A model generated the notes under the pieces. It was not told where the DNA came from. It did no database searches and saw only the letters and a list, made by a program, of their open reading frames with translations. Below, piece after piece: positions 1 through 9,969 of a DNA stretch of 64,000 nucleotides. Position 1 is the stretch's first letter. Each line of letters opens with the position of its first letter. The stretch is from Comamonas sp. SCN 67-35 (GTDB lineage Bacteria; Pseudomonadota; Gammaproteobacteria; Burkholderiales; Burkholderiaceae_C), in NCBI GenBank assembly GCA_001725255.1, contig MEFV01000005.1, forward strand, positions 106,993-170,992, in the 5' to 3' direction. A program made the translations under genes and the position numbers.

Positions 1-1623
1 AATCGCGGCGAGTACGCGGAGGTGACCACCATCAAGGGCGACACCATCGATTCCGAGCTGTCGGGCAACATGATCGACATCTGCCCCGTGGGCGCGCTCA
101 CGAGCAAGCCGTTCCGTTTCAGCGCCCGCACCTGGGAGCTGTCGCGCCGCCGCTCGGTCTCGCCGCACGACTCCAACGGCTCCAACCTCATCGTGCAGGT
201 CAAGAACCACAAGGTGCTGCGCGTCGTTCCCTACGAGAACGAAGAGGTCAACGAGTGCTGGATCGCCGACCGCGACCGTTTCTCCTACGAAGCGCTCAAC
301 AGCGATGAACGCCTGACCAGGCCCATGCTCAAGCAGGGCGGCCAGTGGCAGGAAGTGGACTGGCAGACGGCGCTCGAATACGTGGGCAACGGCCTGCGCG
401 ACGTCATTGCGGACCATGGCCCCGAGAGCGTCGGCGCGCTGGTGAGCCCGCACAGCACGCTCGAAGAGCTCTACCTTGCCAAACAGCTTGTCAATGGCTT
501 GGGCAGCGACAACATCGATCATCGCCTGCGTGCCGCCGAGTTTGAAACCGGCGCGGGCGTGCGCTGGCTGGGCACGTCGATTGCCTCGCTGAGCACCTTG
601 CAGTCTGCGCTGGTCGTCGGCTCCAACATCCGCAAGGATCATCCGCTGTTCGCACAGCGCATCCGCCAGGCCGTGCGCAAGGGCGGTTGTTCGGTCAACG
701 CGATCAACGCGGTCGATTACGACTGGGCCATGGGCATGGGGCACGTCATGCTCGCGCCATCGTCGCGCTGGGCCGCCGCGCTGGCCGAGGTGGCCGCCGC
801 CGTGGCCGCGCAGAAGAATGTTGCCGCGCCGGTGCCGGTGGCCGACATCGGCGCCAAGGCCAAGGCGATCGCCACCGCGTTGGTGGCTGGCGAGCGCAAG
901 GCGATCCTGCTGGGCAATGCCGCGGCGCATCACGCCAGGGCCTCCAGCCTGCTCGCGCTGGCGCAGTGGCTGGGCGCGCAGACGGGCGCCAGTGTCGGGT
1001 ATCTCACCGAGGCGGCCAACACCGTGGGAGCGCAGTGGGTGGGTGCCCAGCCGCAACGCGGCGGGCTCAACGCCGCCCAGATGCTGGCGGGGGGGCTCAA
1101 GGCGGCCGTGCTGTTCAACACTGAACCGGAATTCGACAGCGCGGCCGGCGGCGCGGCGGCGCAGGCGCTCTCGCAGGCCGGTATGGTGGTGACGCTCAGT
1201 CCCTTCAAAGCCAACATGGCGTTCAGCGATGTGCTGCTGCCGATCGCGCCGTTCACCGAAACCTCGGGCACCTTCGTCAATGCCGAGGGGCGTATCCAGG
1301 GTTTTCATGCCGTGGTCAAGCCGCTGGGCGACACACGCCCTGGCTGGAAGGTGCTGCGCGTGCTGGGCAACCTGCTGGAGATTCCGGGCATGGACTGGGA
1401 AACCTCGCAGGACGTGCTCTCGGCCATCACCGGAGCGCCCGCGGGTGAGCTGGACTTCATTCCGGCGGACAAACTCGACAATTCGACCCAGGCCCCGCTG
1501 GTGGCCGATACGGGCGATAGTCCAGAGCCGGTATCGGCGAGGATCTACCAGCTCGACGGCCTGGTGCGCCGCGCGCATGCGCTGCAAATGACGGCCGATG
1601 CGCGTGAAGGAGGTGCGGCGTGA
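1..1623 (+). CDS. nuoG: NADH-quinone oxidoreductase subunit G, 3' part (5' end outside window)
   Basis: Large iron-sulfur subunit of the peripheral arm of complex I, passing electrons from NADH to quinone. The frame is open from base 1, so the gene begins upstream; about 540 residues are visible. The first residues contain [11 protein letters not shown], which carries the last cysteine ligand of a 4Fe-4S cluster (N4 in the NDUFS1/NuoG family), followed by the molybdopterin-oxidoreductase-like domain (for example [13 protein letters not shown] near the C-terminus). The N-terminal 2Fe-2S and the other cluster motifs lie outside the window. The stop overlaps the nuoH start as GTGA, indicating translational coupling. 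Confidence 0.97.
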   Translation, partial: NRGEYAEVTTIKGDTIDSELSGNMIDICPVGALTSKPFRFSARTWELSRRRSVSPHDSNGSNLIVQVKNHKVLRVVPYENEEVNECWIADRDRFSYEALNSDERLTRPMLKQGGQWQEVDWQTALEYVGNGLRDVIADHGPESVGALVSPHSTLEELYLAKQLVNGLGSDNIDHRLRAAEFETGAGVRWLGTSIASLSTLQSALVVGSNIRKDHPLFAQRIRQAVRKGGCSVNAINAVDYDWAMGMGHVMLAPSSRWAAALAEVAAAVAAQKNVAAPVPVADIGAKAKAIATALVAGERKAILLGNAAAHHARASSLLALAQWLGAQTGASVGYLTEAANTVGAQWVGAQPQRGGLNAAQMLAGGLKAAVLFNTEPEFDSAAGGAAAQALSQAGMVVTLSPFKANMAFSDVLLPIAPFTETSGTFVNAEGRIQGFHAVVKPLGDTRPGWKVLRVLGNLLEIPGMDWETSQDVLSAITGAPAGELDFIPADKLDNSTQAPLVADTGDSPEPVSARIYQLDGLVRRAHALQMTADAREGGAA

Positions 1624-2696
1624 TCGATGGCATCTACACCGCCGGGCTGCAGCTGAGCAGCGCGCCCTGGTGGACGGCCGCTGGCTGGCCGGTCGTCTGG
1701 GGTCTGATCAAGATCGTCTGCGTGATCGTGCCCTTGCTCGTGGCCGTGGCCTACATGACGCTGTGGGAGCGCAAGCTGCTGGGCTACATGCAGGTGCGTC
1801 AGGGCCCCAATCGTGTCGGACCCTGGGGCCTGTGGCAGCCGTTCGCCGATGGCATCAAGCTCCTGACCAAGGAGTTGATTCAGCCGACCGCTGCCAGCAA
1901 GGGCCTGTTCTGGCTCGGGCCGGTGCTGGCGATCATGCCGGCGCTCGCGGCCTGGGTGGCGGTGCCGTTCGCGCCAAACATGGCGGTGGCGAACATCGAT
2001 GCGGGCCTGCTCCTGATTCTGGCCATCACCTCGATCGAGGTCTACGGCGTGATCATCGCGGGCTGGTCATCCAACTCCAAGTACGCCATGCTCGGCGCGC
2101 TGCGCGCGTCGGCGCAGATGGTGAGCTACGAAATCGCCATGGGCTTCTGCTTCCTCGTGGTCATCATGGTGACCGGGAGCCTTAACCTGACCGAGATCGT
2201 CACGGGTCAGGGCCGGGGGACGATGGCGGGCATGGGCCTGGGCTTTCTCTCCTGGAACTGGCTGCCGCTGCTGCCGATCTTCGTCGTCTACCTGGTCTCG
2301 TGCGTCGCCGAGGTCAACCGCCATCCGTTCGACATGACCGAGGGCGAGTCGGAAATCGTCGCCGGCCACATGGTCGAGTATTCGGGCATGGGTTTCGCCA
2401 TTTTCTTCCTCGCCGAATACGCGGCAATGTGGCTCGTGTCCACGCTCGCGGTCATCATGTTCCTGGGCGGCTGGCTGCCGCCGCTGGAGGTGCTGGGTTT
2501 CATCCCGGGCTGGATCTGGCTCGCGATCAAGACCGCATTCGTTGTTTCGTGCTTCATCTGGATTCGCGCCACGTTCCCGCGCTACCGCTACGACCAGATC
2601 ATGCGCCTGGGATGGAAGATTTTCATTCCGGTCACGCTGGTGTGGCTGATCGTGGTGGGCGCCTGGCTGGTGTCGCCGCTGAACATCTGGAACTAA
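1620..2696 (+). CDS. nuoH: NADH-quinone oxidoreductase subunit H
   Basis: Membrane subunit of complex I at the junction with the peripheral arm, forming part of the quinone chamber. 358 residues, about eight transmembrane segments. The family signature [18 protein letters not shown] is at residues 50-67 and the acidic loop [15 protein letters not shown] near residues 229-243. It starts at GTG, overlapping the nuoG stop by four bases, with a GGAGG ribosome site just upstream inside nuoG. Length and order (G-H-I) are normal. Confidence 0.98.
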   Translation: MIDGIYTAGLQLSSAPWWTAAGWPVVWGLIKIVCVIVPLLVAVAYMTLWERKLLGYMQVRQGPNRVGPWGLWQPFADGIKLLTKELIQPTAASKGLFWLGPVLAIMPALAAWVAVPFAPNMAVANIDAGLLLILAITSIEVYGVIIAGWSSNSKYAMLGALRASAQMVSYEIAMGFCFLVVIMVTGSLNLTEIVTGQGRGTMAGMGLGFLSWNWLPLLPIFVVYLVSCVAEVNRHPFDMTEGESEIVAGHMVEYSGMGFAIFFLAEYAAMWLVSTLAVIMFLGGWLPPLEVLGFIPGWIWLAIKTAFVVSCFIWIRATFPRYRYDQIMRLGWKIFIPVTLVWLIVVGAWLVSPLNIWN

Positions 2697-2711
2697 CCGG
2701 AGGAACTGTTC

Positions 2712-3224
2712 ATGGCTGCCGTTGCTGAACGCTCGACGTTCGACCTCAAGGACTTTCTCAAGAGCTTCATGCTCTGGGAAATCGCCAAGGGCATGGTGCT
2801 CACGGGAAGATACGCGTTTCGTCGCAAGATCACGCTCGAATACCCGGAAGAGCACACGCCGCTGTCGCCACGCTTTCGTGGCCTGCACGCCCTGCGTCGC
2901 TATGACAACGGCGAAGAGCGCTGCATCGCCTGCAAGCTGTGCGAGGCGATCTGCCCCGCGATGGCGATCACGATCGAATCGACGCAGCGCGAGGACGGCA
3001 CGCGCCGCACGACACGCTACGACATCGATCTGACCAAGTGCATCTTCTGCGGCTTCTGCGAAGAAAGCTGCCCGACCGATTCCATCGTCGAGACGCACAT
3101 CTTCGAATACCACGGCGAAAAGCGCGGCGACCTGTATTTCACCAAGGAAATGCTGCTGGCCGTGGGCGATCGCTACGAACCCGAAATCGCTGCCGCCAGA
3201 GCAGCGGACGCGAAGTACCGCTGA
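2712..3224 (+). CDS. nuoI: NADH-quinone oxidoreductase subunit I
   Basis: Peripheral-arm subunit holding two 4Fe-4S clusters (N6a/N6b) that lead electrons to N2. 170 residues. Two ferredoxin motifs are visible: [12 protein letters not shown] from about residue 71 and [12 protein letters not shown] from about residue 110. The ATG follows CCGGAGGAACT after nuoH with a 15-base gap. The N-terminal amphipathic stretch ([14 protein letters not shown]) is typical of the membrane-facing helix. Normal family length. Confidence 0.98.
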   Translation: MAAVAERSTFDLKDFLKSFMLWEIAKGMVLTGRYAFRRKITLEYPEEHTPLSPRFRGLHALRRYDNGEERCIACKLCEAICPAMAITIESTQREDGTRRTTRYDIDLTKCIFCGFCEESCPTDSIVETHIFEYHGEKRGDLYFTKEMLLAVGDRYEPEIAAARAADAKYR

Positions 3225-3266
3225 AGCGCAGCGTTGCACGCCTGACCCTCTCAAAAGAACCGATTC

Positions 3267-3935
3267 ATGGACGCTCAAGCCGGTTTTTTCTATCTGTTCT
3301 CCGCGGTGTTGCTGTATGCGGCGCTGCGCGTCGTCACGGCGCGCAACCCGGTGCATGCGGTCTTGCACCTGATTCTTGCATTCACGCAGGCCTCGGGCCT
3401 GTGGCTGCTGCTCAAGGCAGAGTTTCTGGCCATCGTGCTCGTGCTCGTCTACGTGGGCGCCGTCATGGTGCTGTTCGTGTTCGTCGTGATGATGCTCGAC
3501 ATCCGCATGGACACGCTGCGCGGCAATCTCTGGAAGCACTTTCCGCTGGCGGCCTTCGTCGGCGGCCTGATCGCGTTCGAGATGGGCGCGGTTCTGATGG
3601 CGGGGTTTCGCGGCGTGGATGAGCCCAAGGCGTTTGCAGCCGCGGTGAATGCAGCCGGGCAGGTGGTGCAGTATTCCAATACGCGCGAACTCGGCAAGTT
3701 GCTGTACTCCGAGTATCTCTATCCGATCGAAGTGGCCGCGATGATCCTGCTCGTGGCCATGATCGCCGCCATTGCGCTGACGCTGCGCCACCGCAAGGAC
3801 ACGAAGGCCATCGACGCGGGACTTGCGGTGCGTGTGCGCCCGCAGGATCGCCTGGTGGTGGTCAAGCTGGCACCGACGCAGGCTCCCGCGCCGGTGGTCG
3901 AGGCTGCGCAAGCGGCCGAGGAGAAGAAAGCATGA
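3267..3935 (+). CDS. nuoJ: NADH-quinone oxidoreductase subunit J
   Basis: Membrane subunit of complex I next to NuoK and NuoA. 222 residues with five predicted transmembrane helices; the conserved third-helix stretch [17 protein letters not shown] is visible near residues 58-74. A hydrophilic, alanine-rich C-terminal tail (about residues 180-222) follows the last helix, as in many betaproteobacteria. The stop overlaps the nuoK start (ATGA). Confidence 0.97.
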   Translation: MDAQAGFFYLFSAVLLYAALRVVTARNPVHAVLHLILAFTQASGLWLLLKAEFLAIVLVLVYVGAVMVLFVFVVMMLDIRMDTLRGNLWKHFPLAAFVGGLIAFEMGAVLMAGFRGVDEPKAFAAAVNAAGQVVQYSNTRELGKLLYSEYLYPIEVAAMILLVAMIAAIALTLRHRKDTKAIDAGLAVRVRPQDRLVVVKLAPTQAPAPVVEAAQAAEEKKA

Positions 3936-4240
3936 GCCTGACACTGGGGCACTATCTGACCGTGGCGGCCCTGCTGTTCGCCATTTCCGTCGTCGGCATC
4001 TTCCTCAATCGCAAGAACCTCATCGTTCTCCTGATGGCGATCGAGATGATGCTGCTGTCGGTGAACATCAATTTCGTCGCCTTTTCGCATTACCTTGGCG
4101 ACATGGCCGGGCAGATCTTCGTGTTCTTCATCCTGACCGTGGCCGCCTCCGAGGCGGCGATCGGCCTGGCCATTCTGGTGCTGCTGTTCCGCAACAAGTC
4201 GAGCATCGACGCGCAGGACATCAACACGCTCAAGGGCTGA
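3932..4240 (+). CDS. nuoK: NADH-quinone oxidoreductase subunit K
   Basis: Small antiporter-like membrane subunit (MrpC homologue) of complex I. 102 residues, three transmembrane helices. It contains the two membrane glutamates of the family, in [13 protein letters not shown] (helix 2) and [18 protein letters not shown] (helix 3). The start lies in an ATGA overlap with nuoJ. Length matches the family (about 100). Confidence 0.98.
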   Translation: MSLTLGHYLTVAALLFAISVVGIFLNRKNLIVLLMAIEMMLLSVNINFVAFSHYLGDMAGQIFVFFILTVAASEAAIGLAILVLLFRNKSSIDAQDINTLKG

Positions 4241-4271
4241 GCCGCCCCATACGTACAGCAAGGTTTTGGTC

Positions 4272-6284
4272 ATGAGTTCAACCCTATCCGCTTCGACGCT
4301 GCTGGCCGTTCCGCTCGCGTCGCTGGCTGGCGCGCTTCTTGCGGGCATCTTCGGCACGGCACTGGGCGGCAACCGCTTCGGTCGGCGCGTGTCGCATTCG
4401 CTCACGATCCTGGGCGTGTTCATCGCCTTCGTGATCTCGGCCATGACGCTGGCGTCCGTGGTGAACGATGGCGCCTATTTTGACCAGAACATCTACACAT
4501 GGATGACGATAGGGTCGTTCCAGATGAACCTGGGTTTCCTGATCGATCCGCTCACGGCGCTCATGATGACCGTGGTCACCTTCGTCTCGCTCATGGTGCA
4601 CGTCTACACGATAGGCTACATGGCGGACGACGACGGCTACAACCGCTTCTTCGCCTACATCTCGCTGTTCACCTTTTCGATGCTCATGCTTGTGATGAGC
4701 AACAACTTCCTGCAGCTTTTCTTCGGCTGGGAAGCGGTGGGCCTGGTCTCGTACTTGCTGATCGGTTTCTGGTTCAAACGCCCGACGGCCATTTTTGCGA
4801 ACCTGAAGGCCTTCATGGTCAACCGCGTCGGCGACTTCGGCTTCATTCTCGGCATTGCGCTGGTCTGGGCGTACACCGGCACGGTGCACTACAAGGACGT
4901 GTTTGCGCAAGCGCCGCGACTGGCGACGATGACGTTTCCGGGCACCGAGTGGATGCTGCTCACCGTCGCCTGCATCTGTTTGTTCGTTGGCGCGATGGGC
5001 AAGTCGGCGCAGTTTCCGCTGCACATCTGGCTGCCTGATTCCATGGAAGGTCCGACCCCGATTTCGGCGCTGATCCACGCTGCCACGATGGTGACGGCGG
5101 GTATCTTCATGGTCGCGCGCATGTCTCCGCTGTTCGAGCTCTCGGATGCAGCCCTGAGCTTCGTCCTGGTGATCGGCGCCATCACGGCACTGTTCATGGG
5201 CCTCGTGGGCATCGTGCAGAACGACATCAAGCGCGTGGTGGCCTATTCCACGCTTTCCCAACTCGGTTACATGACCGTGGCGCTGGGCGTTTCGGCGTAT
5301 TCCGCGGGCATCTTTCACCTGATGACGCACGCCTTCTTCAAGGCGCTGCTGTTCCTCGGCTCCGGCTCGGTGATCATGGCGATGCACCACAACCAGGACA
5401 TGCGCTGGATGGGCGGTCTGCGCAAGTACATGCCGATCACCTGGATCACCTTCCTGGTGGGCACGCTCGCGCTCGTGGCCACGCCCTTCTTCTCTGGTTT
5501 TTATTCGAAGGACAGCATCATCGAGGCCACGGCGGAGAGCGTGCTGCCGGGCGCGGGGTTTGCGCATTTCGCCGTGATGGCAGGTGTGTTCGTCACGGCG
5601 CTGTATTCCTTCCGCGCGTATTTCATGGTGTTCCATGGCCCCGAGCGCTATGACCAGAATCCGGACGCGCACCATGGGCATGGCGACCATGATCACGGTC
5701 ATGGTGGCAAGCCGCATGAAACACCCTGGGTGGTGACGGTGCCGCTGATCCTGCTGGCCATTCCGTCCGTGGTGATCGGTTATCCGTACATCGAACCGAT
5801 GCTGTACGGCAACTTCTTCGGAGACTCCATCCAGGTGCTGGCCGCGCACCCGACGATGGCTGCGCTCAAGGAGAGCTTTCACGGGCCGCTCGCCATGGGC
5901 CTGCATGCCGTGCAGACCCTGCCCTTCTGGCTGGCCGTGGCGGGCTTTGTGGTGGCCTACTACTGCTACATGGTCAATACCGCTGTGCCTGCCAAGGTGG
6001 CGAAGGCCTTCAAGCCGCTCTACGACATCCTGGTCAACAAGTTCTACATGGACTGGATCAACGAGAACATCATCATGCGTGGCGCGCGCCTGCTGGGCAC
6101 AGGCCTGTGGAAGGGTGCCGACCAGGAGGTGATCGATGGTGCGATCGTCAATGGTTCGTGGCGCGGCATTGGCTGGTTCGCGGGTGTGGCCCGCTGGGTG
6201 CAATCAGGCTACCTGTTTCATTACGCTCTGGTGATGATTCTGGGGGTGCTCGTGCTCATGACGTATTTCGTCTGGCTCAACTAA
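4272..6284 (+). CDS. nuoL: NADH-quinone oxidoreductase subunit L
   Basis: Distal antiporter-like proton-translocating subunit of complex I. 670 residues. The ATG at 4272 is preferred over the in-frame TTG at 4266 because an AAGG ribosome site lies about eight bases upstream. Core motifs are present: FFGWEAVGLVSYLLIGFW, WLPDSMEGPTPISALIHAAT and the broken-helix region around HLMTHAFFKALLFL. A His-rich loop (about residues 465-482, HHGHGDHDHGHGG) separates the core from the C-terminal lateral helix region. Confidence 0.98.
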   Translation: MSSTLSASTLLAVPLASLAGALLAGIFGTALGGNRFGRRVSHSLTILGVFIAFVISAMTLASVVNDGAYFDQNIYTWMTIGSFQMNLGFLIDPLTALMMTVVTFVSLMVHVYTIGYMADDDGYNRFFAYISLFTFSMLMLVMSNNFLQLFFGWEAVGLVSYLLIGFWFKRPTAIFANLKAFMVNRVGDFGFILGIALVWAYTGTVHYKDVFAQAPRLATMTFPGTEWMLLTVACICLFVGAMGKSAQFPLHIWLPDSMEGPTPISALIHAATMVTAGIFMVARMSPLFELSDAALSFVLVIGAITALFMGLVGIVQNDIKRVVAYSTLSQLGYMTVALGVSAYSAGIFHLMTHAFFKALLFLGSGSVIMAMHHNQDMRWMGGLRKYMPITWITFLVGTLALVATPFFSGFYSKDSIIEATAESVLPGAGFAHFAVMAGVFVTALYSFRAYFMVFHGPERYDQNPDAHHGHGDHDHGHGGKPHETPWVVTVPLILLAIPSVVIGYPYIEPMLYGNFFGDSIQVLAAHPTMAALKESFHGPLAMGLHAVQTLPFWLAVAGFVVAYYCYMVNTAVPAKVAKAFKPLYDILVNKFYMDWINENIIMRGARLLGTGLWKGADQEVIDGAIVNGSWRGIGWFAGVARWVQSGYLFHYALVMILGVLVLMTYFVWLN

Positions 6285-6301
6285 GTAGGAGAACTATAAA
6301 A

Positions 6302-7774
6302 ATGGCTTGGTTGAGTCTCGCCATCTGGGTGCCGATCGCATTTGGGTGTTTTCTGCTGTTTTTCTCGCGCGAGGAGCAGGCAGGTTTCGTGCGTTGGGTG
6401 GCACTGTTGGGTGCCCTGTTGGGACTGCTCGTAACGGTTCCGCTGTACACGGGGTTTCAGCTTGGAACGGCTGAAATGCAGTTCGTCGAGAACGTGCCGT
6501 GGATTGCCCACTTTCACCTGAACTACCACCTCGGGCTCGATGGCCTGTCGTTCTGGTTCGTTCCGCTCTCGGCCTTCATCACCCTGATCGTCGTGATCGC
6601 GGGGTGGGAGTCGATCAAGGAGCGCGTGAACCAGTACAACGCGGCCTTCCTGATCCTTTCGGGCCTGATGATCGGCGTCTTCAGCGCGCTCGACGGCATG
6701 CTGTTCTACGTGTTCTTCGAGGCCACCCTGATTCCGATGTACCTGATCATTGGGGTCTGGGGCGGGCCACGCAAGATCTACGCGGCATTCAAGTTCTTCC
6801 TCTACACGCTGCTGGGTTCACTGCTGATGCTGATCACGGTGATCTACTTGTACAGCCGCTCGGGAGGCAGTTTCGACATCCTCACCTGGCAGCAGCTCGC
6901 GATTCCGGGAACGGCGCAGACGCTGCTGTTCTTCGGCTTCCTCGCTGCCTTCGCGGTGAAGGTGCCGATGTGGCCCATCCATACCTGGCTGCCGGATGTG
7001 CACGTGGAGGCGCCCACCGGCGGCTCCATCATTCTGGCGGCCATCATGCTCAAGCTGGGCGCCTATGGTTTCCTGCGCTTTTTGCTGCCCATCGTGCCCG
7101 ATGCCGCGCACCAGTGGGCGCCGCTCATCATCACGCTGTCGCTCATCGCGGTGATCTACATCGGCTTCGTGGCCATCGTGCAGAAGGACATGAAAAAGCT
7201 CGTGGCTTATTCGTCGGTGGCGCACATGGGCTTCGTCACGCTGGGCTTCTTCATCTTCAACGACCTGGGCCTGTCCGGCGGCATCGTGCAGATGATCGCG
7301 CACGGCTTCGTCTCGGCCGCGATGTTCCTGTGCATCGGCGTGCTGTACGACCGCGTGCACTCGCGCGAGATCGCGGCCTACGGAGGCGTGATCAACGCCA
7401 TGCCCAAATTCGGCGCCTTTGCCATGCTGTTCTTCATGGCCAACTGCGGCCTGCCGGGCACGGCCGGGTTCGTCGGCGAGTGGATGGTGATTCTGGCATC
7501 GGTCAAGTTCAACTTCTGGGTGGGCTTCTGCGCGGCGTGGGCGCTCATTCTCGGCGCGGCGTATTCACTGTGGATGTTCAAGCGCGTGTACTTCGGCGAC
7601 ATCGCCAACGAGCACGTGAAGGCGATGCCGGATATCAGCAAGCGCGAATACCTGATCCTGGGATTCCTTGCGATTGCCGTGTTGTTCATGGGCGTGTACC
7701 CCAAGCCCTTCACGGACGTGATGGATGCCTCGGTGGCGCATCTGCTGCAGCAGATCGCCACTTCCAAACTGTGA
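6302..7774 (+). CDS. nuoM: NADH-quinone oxidoreductase subunit M
   Basis: Second antiporter-like proton-pumping subunit of complex I. 490 residues from the ATG at 6302, which follows a TAGGAGAAC ribosome site; the open frame extends further upstream inside nuoL but that part is not NuoM-like. Family motifs: FFEATLIPMYLIIGVWGG, MWPIHTWLPDVHVEAPTGGS and MIAHGFVSAAMFL. About 14 transmembrane helices. Confidence 0.98.
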   Translation: MAWLSLAIWVPIAFGCFLLFFSREEQAGFVRWVALLGALLGLLVTVPLYTGFQLGTAEMQFVENVPWIAHFHLNYHLGLDGLSFWFVPLSAFITLIVVIAGWESIKERVNQYNAAFLILSGLMIGVFSALDGMLFYVFFEATLIPMYLIIGVWGGPRKIYAAFKFFLYTLLGSLLMLITVIYLYSRSGGSFDILTWQQLAIPGTAQTLLFFGFLAAFAVKVPMWPIHTWLPDVHVEAPTGGSIILAAIMLKLGAYGFLRFLLPIVPDAAHQWAPLIITLSLIAVIYIGFVAIVQKDMKKLVAYSSVAHMGFVTLGFFIFNDLGLSGGIVQMIAHGFVSAAMFLCIGVLYDRVHSREIAAYGGVINAMPKFGAFAMLFFMANCGLPGTAGFVGEWMVILASVKFNFWVGFCAAWALILGAAYSLWMFKRVYFGDIANEHVKAMPDISKREYLILGFLAIAVLFMGVYPKPFTDVMDASVAHLLQQIATSKL

Positions 7775-7798
7775 TCGAGACCAGCGGAAAGAAACGAG

Positions 7799-9292
7799 AT
7801 GATTGACAACCTGAGCTGGCTGGCTGTGTATTCCGAGATCGTGCTGCTCGTCATGGGCTGCGTGATCGCGCTCGTCGATCTGGGGGTGACGGGGCGCAAC
7901 CGCAATGTCACGCACTTCCTCACGCTGCTCACCATGGGGGTGGTCGCGGGCCTGGAAGCCTTGTATGCCTCCAGCGGCAGCACCTTCTACGGCTGGGGCA
8001 ACATGGTGGTGTCCGACAGCATGGGCAGCTGGCTGAAGTGTTTCGCGGCGGTCACGATGATGGCGTGCCTCGTCTACGGCCGTCCTTACGCGGGCGATCG
8101 CGACATGTTGCGCGGTGGGGAGCTGTTTTCGCTGTCCACCTTCATGCTGCTGGGCATCTTCGTGATGATCTCGGCCAACAACTTCCTCGTGATCTATCTG
8201 GGTCTGGAGCTGCTCACGCTCTCCAGCTATGCGCTGGTGGCGCTGCGCCGGGACAGCGCGACCGCCACCGAAGCCGCAATGAAATATTTCGTGCTGGGCG
8301 CCATGGCCAGCGGCTTCCTGCTCTATGGCCTGTCGATGATCTATGGCGCCACGGGCACGCTCGATATTGGCGAAGTGTTCAAGGTCATCAATGCCGGTCA
8401 GGTGCGCCATCAGGTGCTGGTGTTCGGCGTGGTGTTCATCGTCTCCGGCCTGGCGTTCAAGCTCGTGACGGTGCCGTTTCACATGTGGGCGCCCGATGTG
8501 TACCAGGGCGCGCCCACGGTGATCACGCTCATCATCAGCAGCGCGCCCAAGCTGGCGGGTTTCGGCATCGCCATGCGCCTGCTCGTCGATGCGCTGCTGC
8601 CGCTGGCCATCGACTGGCAGCAGATGCTGGCGGTGCTGGCCGTCGCCTCGCTCTTCGTGGGCAACGTGATCGGCACGATGCAGTCCAACATCAAGCGCAT
8701 GCTGGCCTACTCCGCCATTTCGCACATGGGCTTCATGTTTCTGGGTCTGATGTCCGGGGTGGCCAATGGCGCCATCGATTCCATGATGGCCGAGCGCGCC
8801 TACAGCTCGGCGATGTTCTATGTGGTCACTTATGTGCTCACGGTGGTGCCGGCGTTCGGAGTCGTCCTGCTGCTGGCGCGCGAAGGCTTCGAGAGCGAGG
8901 AAATCGCTGATTTCGCGGGGCTCAACCGTCGCAGCCCGCTGTATGCCGGGATCATGTGCGTGTGCATGTTCTCGCTCGCCGGCATTCCGCCGCTGGTGGG
9001 CTTCTATGCGAAGCTTTCGGTGCTCGAGGCGCTGATTTCAAGCGGTGGCGCGCTGCATGTCTCGATAGCGGTTTACGCGGTGCTGATGTCCGTCATCGGC
9101 GCGTTCTACTACCTGCGCGTCGTCAAGGTCATGTATTTCGACCAGCCGATCACCGCCACGACGGTTTCGGCGCCGGCGGATGTGCGCGTGGTGCTCACGC
9201 TCAATGGCGCGCTGGTGTTTCTCGTGGGCATCCTGCCCGGCGGGCTGATGGCGCTGTGCGCGGATGCCATCGTGCGCACGCTGGCGTCGTAA
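7799..9292 (+). CDS. nuoN: NADH-quinone oxidoreductase subunit N
   Basis: Third antiporter-like subunit of complex I and the last nuo gene here. 497 residues. Recognisable motifs are YLGLELLTLSSYALVAL, PFHMWAPDVYQGAPT and AYSAISHMGFMFLGL. The ATG is 24 bases after nuoM with a GAAAG-type ribosome site. About 14 transmembrane helices. It closes the operon order G-H-I-J-K-L-M-N seen here. Confidence 0.98.
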   Translation: MIDNLSWLAVYSEIVLLVMGCVIALVDLGVTGRNRNVTHFLTLLTMGVVAGLEALYASSGSTFYGWGNMVVSDSMGSWLKCFAAVTMMACLVYGRPYAGDRDMLRGGELFSLSTFMLLGIFVMISANNFLVIYLGLELLTLSSYALVALRRDSATATEAAMKYFVLGAMASGFLLYGLSMIYGATGTLDIGEVFKVINAGQVRHQVLVFGVVFIVSGLAFKLVTVPFHMWAPDVYQGAPTVITLIISSAPKLAGFGIAMRLLVDALLPLAIDWQQMLAVLAVASLFVGNVIGTMQSNIKRMLAYSAISHMGFMFLGLMSGVANGAIDSMMAERAYSSAMFYVVTYVLTVVPAFGVVLLLAREGFESEEIADFAGLNRRSPLYAGIMCVCMFSLAGIPPLVGFYAKLSVLEALISSGGALHVSIAVYAVLMSVIGAFYYLRVVKVMYFDQPITATTVSAPADVRVVLTLNGALVFLVGILPGGLMALCADAIVRTLAS

Positions 9293-9337
9293 GCCCGGCC
9301 ATCGGGCCAATATTGCGCAGGCAAGGCAGGGCGCCCG

Positions 9338-9820
9338 GTGAAGGTTCTCGATCTGCTTTGCCCGCTCGATCACGCCTTCGAGGGTTGGTTCGCCTCCGAG
9401 GAAGATTTCATCGCTCAGTGCAACCGGCATCTGGTTCAATGCCCGATGTGTGGCAGCAGCGAAGTGCGCAAGGCGCTGAGCATGCCCAGGCTGAATTTGC
9501 GGGGTGCGCGCGAGTCGGCCATGGCCCGTCGGGAGCCGGACGGCGACACGCGGGGTGACGATACCGAGGCGCCCAAGGCGGAGCGCCATGGGCACGCTCT
9601 TGAGGCCCTGTGGCTGGAGCTTGCGCGCCATGTCATGAGACATACCGAGGATGTGGGTGAACGGTTTGCGGCGGAAGCCCGGCGCATGCATCACCGCGAG
9701 ATACCTGAGCGTGGCATTCGGGGCCAGGCGACGGCGCAGGAGACCGAGCAATTGCTGGACGAAGGGATTGCCGTGCTGCCTCTGCTGATACCGGATGCGG
9801 CCAAGAGCACCCTCCAGTGA
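9338..9820 (+). CDS. DUF1178 family protein
   Basis: Conserved hypothetical protein of 160 residues, function unknown. The N-terminus KVLDLLCPLDHAFEGWFAS and the short cysteine pair CPMCGS (about residues 37-42) are the hallmarks of DUF1178, a family often found beside nuo operons in betaproteobacteria. The Cys pairs suggest a small zinc ribbon (inference). Start is GTG with only a weak ribosome site. It lies 45 bases after nuoN and is probably co-transcribed. Confidence 0.85.
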   Translation: MKVLDLLCPLDHAFEGWFASEEDFIAQCNRHLVQCPMCGSSEVRKALSMPRLNLRGARESAMARREPDGDTRGDDTEAPKAERHGHALEALWLELARHVMRHTEDVGERFAAEARRMHHREIPERGIRGQATAQETEQLLDEGIAVLPLLIPDAAKSTLQ

Positions 9821-9969
9821 AAGGCGTGCAGTCAATCTGCCAGCGGTGCCGCGCACCGGTCGGCCCATTGCTTATTACGCGCGTCTATTAGTACAAAAAA
9901 AAGTATTCGTTTGAGTTTGACGCGTGCCTTCGCACAATCCGCAGCATGGATGGCGCAGAGGTGTATGGC

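Noticed and set aside
2067..6203. Two long minus-strand frames opposite nuoH-nuoL
   Set aside because: Antisense shadows of well-identified complex I genes; His/Arg-rich with no domain.
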